Source: Candidatus Thioglobus sp.
Lineage (GTDB): Bacteria; Pseudomonadota; Gammaproteobacteria; PS1; Pseudothioglobaceae
DNA: 44,677 bases
Reading direction: 5' to 3'
Assembly (NCBI GenBank): GCA_012959965.1
Contig: DUCF01000008.1
Span: 1 to 44,677 of the forward strand
Under the pieces are notes generated by a model. It saw nothing but the letters and a program-made list of their open reading frames with translations, had not been told where the DNA came from and searched no databases. How positions within the stretch are numbered: the stretch's first letter is position 1; every line of letters begins with the position of its first letter. The position numbers and the translations under genes were made by a program. Shown piece after piece: positions 1 to 9,259 of the stretch.

Positions 1-1
1 T

Positions 2-154
2 GTTGTGCCAGCTAAGGTCGCGGATGATGAGATGGTATTGATACCCGCTGGCACATTTCAAATGGGCAATCCGGATCGCGAGAGCGGTGATGATAATTAT
101 CCAGTGCGCAGCGTCACAATCGACAGTTTTTACATGTGCAGGGTTTTCGTTTAG
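2..154 (+). pseudogene. Truncated FGE-sulfatase (SUMF1/EgtB-like) domain fragment
   Basis: The frame is open from the left edge and reads a typical start of a formylglycine-generating-enzyme/sulfatase-modifying domain: MVLIPAGTFQMG followed by an acidic stretch, then DNYPVRSVTIDSFYM. In the family this leads directly into an EVT-x-x-Y segment and about 200 more residues. Here the frame changes to CRVFV and stops at 152-154, only 24 bases before the stop of the convergent carbonic anhydrase gene. The fold cannot be complete, so this is probably a decayed or rearranged gene remnant. Whether a longer N-terminal part exists to the left is not visible. A short lipoprotein or kinase-linked FGE variant is possible but less likely. 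Confidence 0.6.
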
Positions 155-178
155 CAGTAGACCTAAAATAGTTTCAGA

Positions 179-814
179 CTAAGAGTCATTGTCTGGCTCG
201 TAAATATCTTCTTCGTCCTTAAAGCCGTGCCTGTCTACCTTAAGGTCATGAATCACGCCATCATTAACGCTATAGATCCAGCCATGGACATGCAGTTGTT
301 GGCCGCGTTGCCATGCGGTTTGCACAATTTTACTGCGAGATAAATTGGACACTTGTCTGATGACGTTAATTTCGCACATGCGGTTAAGGCGATCCTCGTC
401 TGAATCGAGTTTCTTTAATTCTTTTTGATTGAACCAAAAGTGGTCTTTAACCGAACGTAGCCAATAATCACTAATGCCAGCATTGGTGTTTTCCATTGCA
501 ACCTTGATACCACCACAGCCATAATGGCCGCAAATAATAATATTTTCTACTTTAAGTACATCGACAGCATACTGGATGACCGACTGGCAGTTAAAGTCGA
601 CATGCTTCACCAAGTTACCAACGTTTCGATGGACAAATAACTGGCCTGGCAGTAGGCCAACTATTTCATTCGCGGGGACACGGCTGTCAGAGCACCCAAT
701 CCATAAGTATTTTGGTGTTTGCTGTTTTGATAGAGTGGCAAATAATTCAGGCTGCTCTTCTGAAACTTGTTGCGCCCAGCGTTTATTGTTTGCTAATAAT
801 TCAGATACGTTCAT
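179..814 (-). CDS. can: Beta-class carbonic anhydrase
   Basis: A 211-residue cytoplasmic zinc enzyme interconverting CO2 and bicarbonate, close in length to E. coli Can (220). The four zinc-site residues are visible: C41 and D43 in CSDSR (residues 41-45) and H97 and C100 in HYGCGG. R45 pairs with D43, as in the family. The HRNVGNLV segment at about 62-69 is also typical of the beta class. The gene starts with ATG and is divergent from the SulP transporter gene at 1024, sharing a 209-bp intergenic region with a palindrome. The pairing suggests a joint role in bicarbonate supply; that is inference. Confidence 0.96.
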   Translation of the reverse strand: MNVSELLANNKRWAQQVSEEQPELFATLSKQQTPKYLWIGCSDSRVPANEIVGLLPGQLFVHRNVGNLVKHVDFNCQSVIQYAVDVLKVENIIICGHYGCGGIKVAMENTNAGISDYWLRSVKDHFWFNQKELKKLDSDEDRLNRMCEINVIRQVSNLSRSKIVQTAWQRGQQLHVHGWIYSVNDGVIHDLKVDRHGFKDEEDIYEPDNDS

Positions 815-893
815 AATTGTTGCAATTATACATTTTGCATTATCATAATATTCTAAAAAAACTTTGTATTGTTATGCGATTTTAAAAGACCCA

Positions 894-921
894 AATTAAA
901 CAAATATAATTTGGTTTAATT
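894..921. promoter_or_regulatory. AT-rich imperfect palindrome in the carbonic anhydrase/SulP divergent region
   Basis: AATTAAACAAA at 894-904 is mirrored by TTTGGTTTAATT at 910-921, differing by a single extra base. A TATAAT hexamer lies at 905-910 in the centre. The position between two divergent genes and over a possible -10 element makes an operator plausible. No convincing -35 was found for either direction. Confidence 0.35.
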
Positions 922-1023
922 CAAATAAAAGCCACTCCATTAGGTTGATATTGTAATAGAATCTCCATAGCTAATGCTTAAGTAGCAGAGGGCTGAAAAC
1001 ACTATTTCTAATAAGCGTATTTG

Positions 1024-2856
1024 ATGATCTGGATAACCAAAATATTTCCCTTCCTGTTGTGGATTAAGGAGTTAAAAAATCCCGAGGTATTGAAAGCGGA
1101 CGCTATTGCAGGCGCAACGGTCGCTTTGGTGTTGGTGCCACAATCAATGGCCTACGCACAGTTGGCCGGTCTTGGTCCTCAATACGGTTTATACGCCTCT
1201 TTCCTGCCAGTGATGATTGCCGCCCTCATGGGCTCATCAAGGCAACTAAGTACTGGTCCAGTGGCTATTGTCTCTTTGTTGACTGCTGCTGCTCTTGGCG
1301 ACTTAGTAATTGATCCGGGCAGTTATGCTGTCTATGCAGCACTCTTGGCATTGATTGTAGGTGTGTTTCAATTGTTGCTCGGCATTCTTAGGATTGGCTT
1401 TGTCATCAACTTTATTTCACACCCTGTAGTGAATGGCTTTACCAATGCTGCAGCAATTATTGTCAGTGTCTCCCAATTGCATAAGCTTGTGGGTATTCGA
1501 GTAATAAACTCCTCGGATACTGACTGGAGCGCAGCTTGCCAGCCTCTAACGATGCTTGATAGGATAGAGCAAGCAGGGAGTGGCGCTATGCACGCGATAT
1601 GTAATGCTGATCAAAATTACGAAACCCTATGGCGTTTGCTCGAAGCCGTCTCAAGCTATGCGCACATTCCAACATTAGCCATGTCGGTATTAGCCTTGTT
1701 AACGATGCTACTGTTAAAGCGTTTTTATCCGAAAATTCCAGGCATCCTAGCCGTGGTTGCCGTCTCTATTTTAGTGTCTTGGGTTATTGGTTACGAGTCC
1801 ATGGGAGGTGTTATTGTCTCCTCGGTAAGTGTCGATAGCATTTTTAGTTTTAAAGTGCCGAGTTTTGACTTTAAGGCCATAGGCTCGCTATTTATTTTTG
1901 CGATCATTATTGCATTAATTGGCTTTATGGAGGCTATCTCAGTGGCGAAATCAATGGCCGCTAAAACCAAACAAAGATTAGATGTCAATCAAGAGTTGAT
2001 TGGCCAGGGCTTAGCCAATGTCACCTCAAGCCTTTTCCAAGGTTATGCGGTTGCAGGTTCATTTTCTCGGACTTCTGTGAATGCTGGTTCCGGGGCCGTT
2101 ACCGGTTTTTCTTCGGTGGTTACGGCTGTCATTGTTGGTATTACCTTATTATGGTTCACGCCGTTGTTGTACCATTTGCCCCAAGCAACTCTGGCGGCGG
2201 TGATTATGATGGCTGTGTTTCAATTAATTAACTTTGGACCGATATGGCACGCCTGGAAAATCGAGAAACACGATGCCATTGTCGGCCTTCTCACTTTTAT
2301 CCTGACGTTAATATCCGCTCCGCATTTAGAAAACGGCATTGCTTTCGGCGTCATTCTTTCTTTGGGTTTGTTTTTGTACCGGACTATGCAGCCCAACTTT
2401 AGCGAGCTCTCAGCTCACGATGGCTCTAAGAACTTTGTCAGCGCAGGGGAGAACAACCTTGAGGGTTGTAAAGTTGTTAGTCTTGTGAAGTACAGTGGCT
2501 CGTTGTATTTTGCTAACGCTGGTTATTTTGAAACAAGAATGCTGGAATTGATTGCACATAATCGCGAATATTTGCGTTATATTATTGTTGATGTGGCTGG
2601 TATTAATCAAATCGATGCCAGTGGCGAAGAGATGTTATTAAATCTTGTTGAATCCTGCTCAGAGTCAGGCGTTGAAATTCTATTTGCCAGGATGGAGGGT
2701 TTAGATACTGTTCTAGAAAGAGCTGGCTTTAAAGACAGGGTGGGGCAAAATCGCTTTTTCCAACGAAGAGGTGAGGCTTTGCGTTATGCTTGGGAAGAGA
2801 TTGGTGATCCTGAGGCAGAGTTTAAGAGTCCATTACGACATCTTATCGGTCGTTAA
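1024..2856 (+). CDS. SulP family anion permease with STAS domain
   Basis: A 610-residue inner-membrane transporter. The SulP signature is present near the N-terminus (VPQSMAYAQLAGLGPQYGLY, about residues 38-57) and is followed by roughly ten to twelve hydrophobic segments to about residue 450. A cytoplasmic STAS domain (about 475-575) contains IIVDVAGINQIDASG, the usual nucleotide-binding/regulatory loop. Family members carry sulfate, bicarbonate or dicarboxylates with sodium or protons. The adjacent divergent carbonic anhydrase favours bicarbonate, but sequence alone does not settle the substrate. A TTG lies directly before the chosen ATG; neither start has a strong ribosome site. The stop overlaps the truA stop by 3 bases. 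Confidence 0.93.
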   Translation: MIWITKIFPFLLWIKELKNPEVLKADAIAGATVALVLVPQSMAYAQLAGLGPQYGLYASFLPVMIAALMGSSRQLSTGPVAIVSLLTAAALGDLVIDPGSYAVYAALLALIVGVFQLLLGILRIGFVINFISHPVVNGFTNAAAIIVSVSQLHKLVGIRVINSSDTDWSAACQPLTMLDRIEQAGSGAMHAICNADQNYETLWRLLEAVSSYAHIPTLAMSVLALLTMLLLKRFYPKIPGILAVVAVSILVSWVIGYESMGGVIVSSVSVDSIFSFKVPSFDFKAIGSLFIFAIIIALIGFMEAISVAKSMAAKTKQRLDVNQELIGQGLANVTSSLFQGYAVAGSFSRTSVNAGSGAVTGFSSVVTAVIVGITLLWFTPLLYHLPQATLAAVIMMAVFQLINFGPIWHAWKIEKHDAIVGLLTFILTLISAPHLENGIAFGVILSLGLFLYRTMQPNFSELSAHDGSKNFVSAGENNLEGCKVVSLVKYSGSLYFANAGYFETRMLELIAHNREYLRYIIVDVAGINQIDASGEEMLLNLVESCSESGVEILFARMEGLDTVLERAGFKDRVGQNRFFQRRGEALRYAWEEIGDPEAEFKSPLRHLIGR

Positions 2857-3596
2857 AGGTCTTTGTAAAAAGCCTTCACAAAATACAATCCTTGAGGCTC
2901 GGATGTTGGCCCTGCTTGTCGTCTGTCCTTACTATCCAAGACATCTTGTACCCAACCAACAACGCGTTCGCCTCTGCCGACTTTTAAGAGTGTGCCAACA
3001 ATATTGCGAACCATATGATGCAGAAACGCATTGGCTTTAACTTCTAGTAGAACAATGTCGTTATTCTTTGTAATGTTTAGATATTCAATGGTTTTAATGG
3101 GTGATTTGGCTTGGCATAGGCTGTCACGGAAGCAAGAAAAATCGTGCTCACCCAATAGCAAAGCCGCAGCTTCTTGCATTTTCTCAATATCGAGCGGCCT
3201 TGGTTGCCAAAGGTGTGAGTCAGCCTTTAGTGCTGAGCGCACGGGATGGTTGAGAATTTTGAACTCATAGGCTCTGGCGTAAGCATTAAAACGGGCGTGA
3301 AAGTCATCGCCAACTTCTTTGGCCCAGGTGAAGTTAACGTCGGCCGGCAAATTAACATTACCACCAAATAACCAGGCTTTGCTTTCGCGAACCGCCTTAG
3401 TTTCGAAATGAATCACCTGCTCTTTGGCATGTACGCCAGCGTCAGTTCGTCCAGAACAGAAGACCCGTACTGGATGGTCGGCAACTTTTGATAAAGCGGC
3501 CTCAACAACAAGCTGGACGGTTCTGATGCCAGATTTTTGTATTTGCCAGCCGTGAAAGTGGGTGCCTAAATATTCGACACCGAGAGCAATTTTCAT
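2853..3596 (-). CDS. truA: tRNA pseudouridine(38-40) synthase TruA
   Basis: A 247-residue cytoplasmic enzyme converting uridines 38, 39 and 40 of the tRNA anticodon arm to pseudouridine. The catalytic aspartate is D52 in CSGRTDAGVHA, and HHMVRNIVGTLL in the C-terminal half is the other family block. The frame is open to a TTG at 3611, but the ATG at 3596 gives MKIALGVEYLGTHFHGW, matching the normal family start. In many gammaproteobacteria truA sits near asd, fimV or trpF; here it is alone, convergent with the SulP gene. Confidence 0.97.
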   Translation of the reverse strand: MKIALGVEYLGTHFHGWQIQKSGIRTVQLVVEAALSKVADHPVRVFCSGRTDAGVHAKEQVIHFETKAVRESKAWLFGGNVNLPADVNFTWAKEVGDDFHARFNAYARAYEFKILNHPVRSALKADSHLWQPRPLDIEKMQEAAALLLGEHDFSCFRDSLCQAKSPIKTIEYLNITKNNDIVLLEVKANAFLHHMVRNIVGTLLKVGRGERVVGWVQDVLDSKDRRQAGPTSEPQGLYFVKAFYKDL

Positions 3597-3697
3597 ACCT
3601 AATGGACCCAACTAATTTGTTGTAAAATCAATTGTATTATTTTAACAAAGTATTGCAACTAGGCCATTGATACTCGTCATTTGGCATAGGAAGGCTT

Positions 3698-4060
3698 ATG
3701 AGCAAAAAAAATCAACAATCGGAAATCAAAAGACTGATTTCAGCCTGCGTATATTCAGCCCAAGGCTTCAAGGCTTGCTACAAGTCTGAAGCTGCGTTTA
3801 GATTGGAGCTGTGGCTTGGGGTAGTTTTGCTGCCGCTTGGCTATTGGATGGGCGAGTCTGCGATTGAGCAAGTGTTATTAATTACGCCTATTTTTATTGT
3901 GCTGATTGTTGAAATGCTTAACTCTGCTGTTGAGGCCGTGGTCGACCGAATTGGCACTGAGAAACATGAACTTTCTGGCTTTGCCAAAGACGTGGCTTCT
4001 ACTGCAGTGACACTTTCATTAATCCTATTTCTTGTGACGTGGTCGATTATTCTACTTTAG
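3698..4060 (+). CDS. dgkA: Diacylglycerol kinase (prokaryotic DgkA type)
   Basis: A 120-residue integral inner-membrane kinase that phosphorylates diacylglycerol to phosphatidate, recycling diacylglycerol released during cell-envelope synthesis. The family blocks are clear: EAAFRLELWLG at about 30-40, then EMLNSAVEAVVDRIG and HELSGFAKDVASTAV, which hold the active-site and metal-binding acidic residues. Three hydrophobic helices are visible. An AGGAAGG ribosome site precedes the ATG. The end overlaps the birA start by 22 bases, suggesting coupled translation. Confidence 0.96.
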   Translation: MSKKNQQSEIKRLISACVYSAQGFKACYKSEAAFRLELWLGVVLLPLGYWMGESAIEQVLLITPIFIVLIVEMLNSAVEAVVDRIGTEKHELSGFAKDVASTAVTLSLILFLVTWSIILL

Positions 4061-4794
4061 AAAATTTCATCGATCAGCAGGTAGATTGTGTGTTTTTTGA
4101 CTCAATTGAGAGCACAAACGATTACCTGTTAACTCAACCTTTTAGCGAAACAACTCAATTGTGTATAACGCGTGAGCAGACCAAAGGAAAAGGTCAGCAC
4201 GGTCGAGTGTGGTGCAGCCAAAAAGACGGCAGTGTGTTGTTTTCAATACGACAAAATTTTGACGCAAGTTGCGATCTTAGCGGCTTAAGCTTGGTAGTTG
4301 CTCTGGCGATTGTGAAAAGCTTAGAAGGGGCTTGCGCCATTGAAAAATTGAGCATTAAGTGGCCGAACGATATTTATTTTGGCGATAAAAAACTCTCTGG
4401 AATATTACTTGAAAACCAATTACACGGAGACAAGCAATCGGTTGTTATCGGGGTTGGGGTTAATTACGCACTTGGCGCAAATCTTGGTTGCGAAACCCCT
4501 TGGGTCGATTTGACGACAATTAGTGATAGTGTGGCAAATATCAAAGCGCTAACAGTCGCTATCATTAATGCTATTCTTGCTTATGTTAAACGCTTTGAGA
4601 AAAATGGATTTGAAGATTTTCAAAGTGAGTGGGCGGCTTACGACATGCTCAAAGGCCGGATGGCAAAAGTAGGCCGAGCGAACAATTCTTATACTGGCGA
4701 AGTGACCGGTGTAAACAGCAAGGGCGCGTTACTCATATCAAGTGAGGGCGGCGTTGAGACGATGTATAGCTCTGAGCAAATCACCTACATTTAG
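4039..4794 (+). CDS. birA: Biotin--[acetyl-CoA-carboxylase] ligase, monofunctional (no HTH)
   Basis: A 251-residue enzyme that activates biotin with ATP and attaches it to the biotin carboxyl carrier protein. GKGQHGRVW at about 50-58 is the biotinyl-AMP loop, and KWPNDIYFGDKKLSGILLE at about 108-126 holds the biotin site and the conserved lysine. A short SH3-like C-terminal domain follows. The N-terminal winged helix of E. coli BirA is absent, so this form cannot be the DNA-binding repressor of biotin genes. The GTG start at 4039 lies inside dgkA and is the only reasonable start before the conserved FFDSIESTND block. Confidence 0.93.
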   Translation: MVDYSTLENFIDQQVDCVFFDSIESTNDYLLTQPFSETTQLCITREQTKGKGQHGRVWCSQKDGSVLFSIRQNFDASCDLSGLSLVVALAIVKSLEGACAIEKLSIKWPNDIYFGDKKLSGILLENQLHGDKQSVVIGVGVNYALGANLGCETPWVDLTTISDSVANIKALTVAIINAILAYVKRFEKNGFEDFQSEWAAYDMLKGRMAKVGRANNSYTGEVTGVNSKGALLISSEGGVETMYSSEQITYI

Positions 4795-4802
4795 GGTAAG
4801 AT

Positions 4803-4832
4803 ATGACCACCCACAAATCCACAGAAAATTAG
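4803..4832 (+). other. In-frame nine-codon upstream ORF abutting lptB
   Basis: ATG at 4803 opens MTTHKSTEN and stops at TAG 4830-4832; the next codon is the lptB ATG, in the same frame. The mini-ORF start has a purine-rich AGGGTAAG shortly upstream, whereas the lptB ATG has none. It could couple translation into lptB, or it may mark a former longer start lost to a nonsense change. Confidence 0.4.
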
Positions 4833-5567
4833 ATGGCGAACAATAGATTAGAAGTTAAAAATATCTGCAAAACTTACGCAAAACGAGAGGTTGTTAACGA
4901 CGTTTCTTTTGCGGTTGAAGGCGGTGAAATTGTTGGGTTGCTTGGCCCGAATGGTGCCGGCAAAACAACGTGTTTCTATATTGCTTGTGGTCTTGTTCGG
5001 TCCGATAAGGGTGAGGTTTTTATTAACCACCATAAGGTCGGCCATATGCCGATGCATAAGCGCGCCAAACTGGGCCTGGGTTATTTACCACAAGAGCCTT
5101 CCATTTTCCGTAAGCTCACGGTTGAAGACAATATTTTGGCGGTGTTAGAGCTTAATAAAGCGCTACCTTCTGCACGCAGAAAGCACAGACTTGAAGAGTT
5201 GTTGACAGAATTCCATGTGGAGCATATTCGCCACATTAAGGGTGTCAGCTTATCGGGCGGTGAGCGCAGAAGAGTTGAAATTGCTAGAGCGTTGGCGATG
5301 GAGCCAAAATTTATTTTGCTTGACGAGCCTTTTGCCGGTGTTGATCCAATTTCGGTGGGTGACATTCAACAAATTATTTACCACCTCAGAGACAAAGGTA
5401 TTGGTGTATTAATTACCGATCACAATTATCGAGAAATGCTGGATACGTGCGATCACTCGTATGTCATGCACTCTGGGCAAATCATAGCCGAGGGCGACAA
5501 AGAAGCGATTCTTACCAACGAGGCTGTGAAAAAAGTCTATCTGGGCGAAACGGCTGGTGAACACTAA
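4833..5567 (+). CDS. lptB: LPS export ABC transporter ATPase LptB
   Basis: A 244-residue cytoplasmic ATPase that, with LptFG, drives lipopolysaccharide from the inner membrane to the LptC-LptA bridge. The Walker A motif is GPNGAGKTT (38-46), the signature LSGGERRR (139-146), Walker B with catalytic glutamate [13 protein letters not shown] (159-171), and the switch histidine is in TDHNYRE (H196). The FAGVDP sequence is characteristic of LptB. The gene is usually beside lptA and rpoN; here it lies between birA and tsaD and overlaps tsaD by 11 bases. See the abutting in-frame upstream ORF. Confidence 0.96.
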   Translation: MANNRLEVKNICKTYAKREVVNDVSFAVEGGEIVGLLGPNGAGKTTCFYIACGLVRSDKGEVFINHHKVGHMPMHKRAKLGLGYLPQEPSIFRKLTVEDNILAVLELNKALPSARRKHRLEELLTEFHVEHIRHIKGVSLSGGERRRVEIARALAMEPKFILLDEPFAGVDPISVGDIQQIIYHLRDKGIGVLITDHNYREMLDTCDHSYVMHSGQIIAEGDKEAILTNEAVKKVYLGETAGEH

Positions 5568-6579
5568 ACCATTTATCACTCTAGGCATTGAGTCCTCGTG
5601 TGATGAAACCGGAATAGGAATATACAGCTCTCAAACCGGCTTACTCTCACACACACTTTTTTCACAAGTCGAGATTCATGCTGAATACGGCGGCGTGGTG
5701 CCGGAAATCGCCTCGAGAGACCACATTCAAAGAGCGATACCGCTTATTAAAGACGCCTTACAAGAAAGTGACCTGTCATTACAAGATTTGACCGGCATTG
5801 CTTATACGCAAGGCCCAGGATTGGCAGGCGCTCTTTTGGTTGGTAGCTCTATTGCGCAAAGCCTTGCTTGGGGTTTAAACATTCCTGCAATCGGTGTTCA
5901 CCATATGGAAGGCCACCTTTTAGCGCCACTTCTGGCTGAATCTAAGCCAGAGTTTCCTTTTGTTGCGTTATTAGTTTCAGGCGGCCACACCTTGTTAGTT
6001 GAAGTGAGAAGTATCGGCGATTATAAAATTTTGGGCGAGTCTTTAGACGATGCCGTTGGCGAGGCATTTGATAAAACCGCTAAAATCCTCGGCTTGGGTT
6101 ATCCTGGCGGGCCAGCGCTTGCCAAGCTTGCTACTGAAGGCGAAGTGGGTCGGTTTACTTTCCCGCGACCAATGACCGATCGCCCAGGACTTGACTTTAG
6201 TTTTAGTGGTCTAAAGACTTTTGCGAGAAATACCTTTGCTAAACACCCCGACGAAAAAGCCAATATTGCCACAGCCTTTGAAGTGGCGGCAACTGAAACA
6301 CTGATGATCAAATGCCGTCGCGCTTTGGAGCAAACAGGCTTTTCAACGCTGGTTGTTGCTGGCGGTGTCAGCGCCAACACAACACTACGACAAGTACTTG
6401 ATGCAATGGGCGAAAAAATGACAGTGGACGTGCATTATCCCGAACACGAATTTTGCACCGATAACGGCGCAATGATTGCACTTGCTGGGCATTATCGCCT
6501 TATGGCTGGACAGAGTAATAATGATTTGGAGGTTGCTATCAAACCACGCTGGAACTTAGAGGAGCTTCAAGCCATTTAG
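5557..6579 (+). CDS. tsaD: tRNA N6-adenosine threonylcarbamoyltransferase TsaD
   Basis: A 340-residue protein that transfers threonylcarbamoyl to A37 of ANN-decoding tRNAs, working with TsaB, TsaC and TsaE. The metal-binding histidines are in HHMEGH (H116 and H120), and the ASKHA-fold nucleotide blocks [33 protein letters not shown] and [12 protein letters not shown] follow in order. The GTG at 5557 gives [19 protein letters not shown], the normal family start, and overlaps the lptB end. TsaD is often next to rpsU; here it is the last gene of the dgkA-birA-lptB-tsaD run. Confidence 0.97.
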   Translation: MNTKPFITLGIESSCDETGIGIYSSQTGLLSHTLFSQVEIHAEYGGVVPEIASRDHIQRAIPLIKDALQESDLSLQDLTGIAYTQGPGLAGALLVGSSIAQSLAWGLNIPAIGVHHMEGHLLAPLLAESKPEFPFVALLVSGGHTLLVEVRSIGDYKILGESLDDAVGEAFDKTAKILGLGYPGGPALAKLATEGEVGRFTFPRPMTDRPGLDFSFSGLKTFARNTFAKHPDEKANIATAFEVAATETLMIKCRRALEQTGFSTLVVAGGVSANTTLRQVLDAMGEKMTVDVHYPEHEFCTDNGAMIALAGHYRLMAGQSNNDLEVAIKPRWNLEELQAI

Positions 6580-6672
6580 TGCAATTAAGTCGTATTAAAA
6601 GATCTAAATGATCTATACTTTGTATTAAGTCTAGCTGCCACACTAAGGCAACTAGCGATACGACTTATTGCC

Positions 6673-8181
6673 ATGAATCAACTTGCAAAGATATTTACCC
6701 GAGCTGCAGACGGCTTAGATGCGCCGTTGGTGAGTATTGAAGTGCATATTTCAGGCGGCTTGCCGTGCTTCTCGATCGTAGGCTTGCCCGAGGGCGCTGT
6801 CAAAGAAAGTAAAGACAGAGTGCGTAGTGCGCTGATGAATTCTAAGTATCGATTCCCCACTCAAAGAATCACCGTTTCTCTTGCACCAGCCAACCTGCCA
6901 AAAAGCGGTGGGCGCTATGATCTCGGTATTGCACTGGGTTTATTGATGGCCTCGGGCCAATTAAAGTCGGTGAAAGACATTAATGAGTTTGAATTTTATG
7001 GCGAGCTTGGCCTTGATGGCGCTGTTCGTGGTACCGAAGGACTGTTGACAGCATTAGTACAGGGATTTTCTAGTGAACATCATTTAGTTATTCCTGAGAC
7101 TAATATTGATGAAAGCACCTTGGTGAATGAGGCGAGTATTTATCCTTGCAATCACTTACTACAAATTTGTGGTTTTTTATCCGGTGCCGGCGAGATGAAA
7201 AAACTTCAAATTAAAGAGGTCTCGTCAAATCACACCAACTTTGATTTTTCACAAGTTAAGGGGCAACATCAAGCCAAAAGAGCGATGGAGGTGGCTGCCA
7301 GTGGCGGCCATAATTTACTTTTAATCGGCCCACCAGGTGCGGGAAAAACCATGCTTTCAGAGCGCCTACCATCGATACTACCACCCCTCACAAAGGAGCA
7401 GGCGTTAGAGCGTGCATCCATTTATTCTGTGGCTGGTCAGAGTGTAAATGTTAGTGAATTACGCATCCCGCCTTTTCGATCACCACACCACACGTGTTCT
7501 GCGGTTGCTTTAGCGGGCGGTGGTGCAATTCCAAAACCGGGTGAAATCTCGCTTGCTCACGAAGGTGTGCTTTTTTTAGATGAGTTGCCAGAGTTTCCAA
7601 GAGCGGCTTTGGAGGTGTTAAGGCAGCCGATGGAGAATGGTGTCGTGCACTTATCGCGTGCGGCCAAACAAGTGAGTTTTCCGGCTAATTTTCAGCTTAT
7701 TGCCGCAATGAACCCCTGTCCATGTGGTTATTTTGGCGACGGCTCTCAGAAGTGCCATTGCACCGAAGATCAAGTGAGTAAATACCGCTCGAAGATTTCT
7801 GGTCCTCTGCTGGATCGAATTGATATGGTGCTTGAATTACCACCATTGCCAAAGGAACTTTTACTGCCAAGTGAGAGTGGGGAGACCCTTGAAAATAGCG
7901 AAAGCATTCGAGCGCGCGTGTTAAGTGCTTATAATACTCAGCTTGAAAGACAGGGTAAAGCCAATGATCGCTTGCTTTCTGATGAGGTAGATAAACTGCT
8001 TCAACTGGATAGTGATGATAGGCGTTTACTCGAAATGATGATTGAAAAATTGTCGCTTTCAGCAAGAGCCTACTACCGCACTATTAAGGTGGCACGCACC
8101 ATCGCAGACCTCGATAAAAGCGCAAAAATTCAAAGAGCGCATTTGATTGAAGCTGTGGGTTATCATCGTTTTAATTATTAA
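6673..8181 (+). CDS. comM: YifB/ComM-family Mg-chelatase-like AAA+ ATPase
   Basis: A 502-residue cytoplasmic AAA+ protein. The N-terminal ChlI-like domain carries [20 protein letters not shown] and the [19 protein letters not shown] block. The ATPase core has Walker [13 protein letters not shown] (about 217-228), Walker [12 protein letters not shown], and the cysteine-rich [11 protein letters not shown] segment. A C-terminal Mg-chelatase domain ends the protein. In Vibrio and Acinetobacter, ComM is a hexameric helicase promoting branch migration during natural transformation. The gene starts a new unit after 93 bases and is followed 11 bases later by hisA. No other competence gene is visible here. 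Confidence 0.93.
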   Translation: MNQLAKIFTRAADGLDAPLVSIEVHISGGLPCFSIVGLPEGAVKESKDRVRSALMNSKYRFPTQRITVSLAPANLPKSGGRYDLGIALGLLMASGQLKSVKDINEFEFYGELGLDGAVRGTEGLLTALVQGFSSEHHLVIPETNIDESTLVNEASIYPCNHLLQICGFLSGAGEMKKLQIKEVSSNHTNFDFSQVKGQHQAKRAMEVAASGGHNLLLIGPPGAGKTMLSERLPSILPPLTKEQALERASIYSVAGQSVNVSELRIPPFRSPHHTCSAVALAGGGAIPKPGEISLAHEGVLFLDELPEFPRAALEVLRQPMENGVVHLSRAAKQVSFPANFQLIAAMNPCPCGYFGDGSQKCHCTEDQVSKYRSKISGPLLDRIDMVLELPPLPKELLLPSESGETLENSESIRARVLSAYNTQLERQGKANDRLLSDEVDKLLQLDSDDRRLLEMMIEKLSLSARAYYRTIKVARTIADLDKSAKIQRAHLIEAVGYHRFNY

Positions 8182-8192
8182 TTAAGAATTTC

Positions 8193-8930
8193 ATGCTTAT
8201 TATTCCGGCTATTGATTTAAAAAATGGGCAATGTGTACGCCTAAGACAAGGTTTGATGGACGACACCACGGTGTTTTCAGACGACCCCTGTGAAATGGCC
8301 GCCAAATGGGTGAATGAAGGCGCTAGACGCTTACACTTAGTAGACTTAAACGGCGCCTTTGAGGGTAAGCCAATTAACGCTGAAAGTGTTAATCAAATCA
8401 CTAAAACATTCCCTGATTTGCCGGTGCAAATCGGCGGCGGTATCCGTGATTTAAACATTGCTAATACGTATATTGAGGCGGGCATTAGTTATCTTATCAT
8501 TGGCACGATGGCGGTGACGCACCCCGAGTTTGTTTCAGAGCTTTGTCGGGAGTTTCCAGGCAAAATTATCGTTGGATTGGATGCCAATAATGGCCTTGTT
8601 GCAACCGACGGCTGGGCTAAACAAACTGACATCCATATTGTTGATTTATCAAAGAAATTCGAGCAAGACGGTGTGAGTTCAATTGTCTATACCGATATTG
8701 CCCGTGACGGAATGATGCAGGGTGTTAATGTGGAAGCAACCGCAGACCTTGCTAAGCAAACCTCAATCCCTGTCATTGCTTCTGGCGGCATCACCAATTT
8801 GGATGATATTGCTGGACTTCTGCATCACGCTAAAGAGGGTATTATGGGTGCGATTACAGGCAGAGCCATCTATGAAGGGTCGCTTGATTTTAGAGCCGCG
8901 CAGACTATGAGTGATGTTTATGATCATTGA
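8193..8930 (+). CDS. hisA: HisA, ProFAR isomerase of histidine synthesis
   Basis: A 245-residue TIM-barrel enzyme that isomerises the fourth intermediate of histidine synthesis (ProFAR to PRFAR). The two catalytic aspartates are visible: D8 in IPAIDLKNG and D130 in VGLDANNG. The phosphate-binding loops IGGGIRDL and [10 protein letters not shown] are intact. Its partners hisH and hisF, normally adjacent, are not in this window, so this is a detached member of the pathway placed between comM and rnfH. The stop overlaps the rnfH start. Confidence 0.96.
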   Translation: MLIIPAIDLKNGQCVRLRQGLMDDTTVFSDDPCEMAAKWVNEGARRLHLVDLNGAFEGKPINAESVNQITKTFPDLPVQIGGGIRDLNIANTYIEAGISYLIIGTMAVTHPEFVSELCREFPGKIIVGLDANNGLVATDGWAKQTDIHIVDLSKKFEQDGVSSIVYTDIARDGMMQGVNVEATADLAKQTSIPVIASGGITNLDDIAGLLHHAKEGIMGAITGRAIYEGSLDFRAAQTMSDVYDH

Positions 8931-9216
8931 AGTTGCTTACGCACTTGCTGAAAAACAAACATTATTAAGCCTTGAAGTAAAAGAGGGTGTCACCTTGCAA
9001 GAGGCCATTGAGACTTCTGGTATTTTGAACACCTATTCGCAGATTGACTTAAGTAAAGACAAGGTGGGTATTTTTGGTAAATTGGCCAAACTCGACACCG
9101 TTTTACGTGAAAAAGATCGTGTTGAGATATACCGTCCTTTGATTGCTGACCCTAAGCAAGTGCGCAAAGAGCGCGCAGCGGCGGGCAAAGTGATGCGAGG
9201 CGGCAAAAAAACGTAA
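8920..9216 (+). CDS. rnfH: RnfH family ubiquitin-like protein
   Basis: A 98-residue small beta-grasp protein of the RnfH/UPF0125 family. [11 protein letters not shown] near the start, [18 protein letters not shown] in the middle and [20 protein letters not shown] near the end match the family closely. It is usually in a ratA-rnfH-smpB neighbourhood in enterobacteria, and its biochemical role is not firmly known. GTG 8911 and ATG 8914 are alternative starts in frame; ATG 8920 is chosen for the family-length N-terminus. The gene overlaps the end of hisA by 11 bases. Confidence 0.9.
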   Translation: MIIEVAYALAEKQTLLSLEVKEGVTLQEAIETSGILNTYSQIDLSKDKVGIFGKLAKLDTVLREKDRVEIYRPLIADPKQVRKERAAAGKVMRGGKKT

Positions 9217-9259
9217 ATCAAGGTAAAATAACCCCTCTACACTATTGATATTTTAATAA

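Noticed and set aside
576-848. Open frame antisense to carbonic anhydrase
   Set aside because: It overlaps a well-conserved gene and shows no family motif or ribosome site.
7697-8065. 122-codon minus-strand frame inside comM
   Set aside because: It is a shadow of the conserved ATPase frame and has irregular composition.
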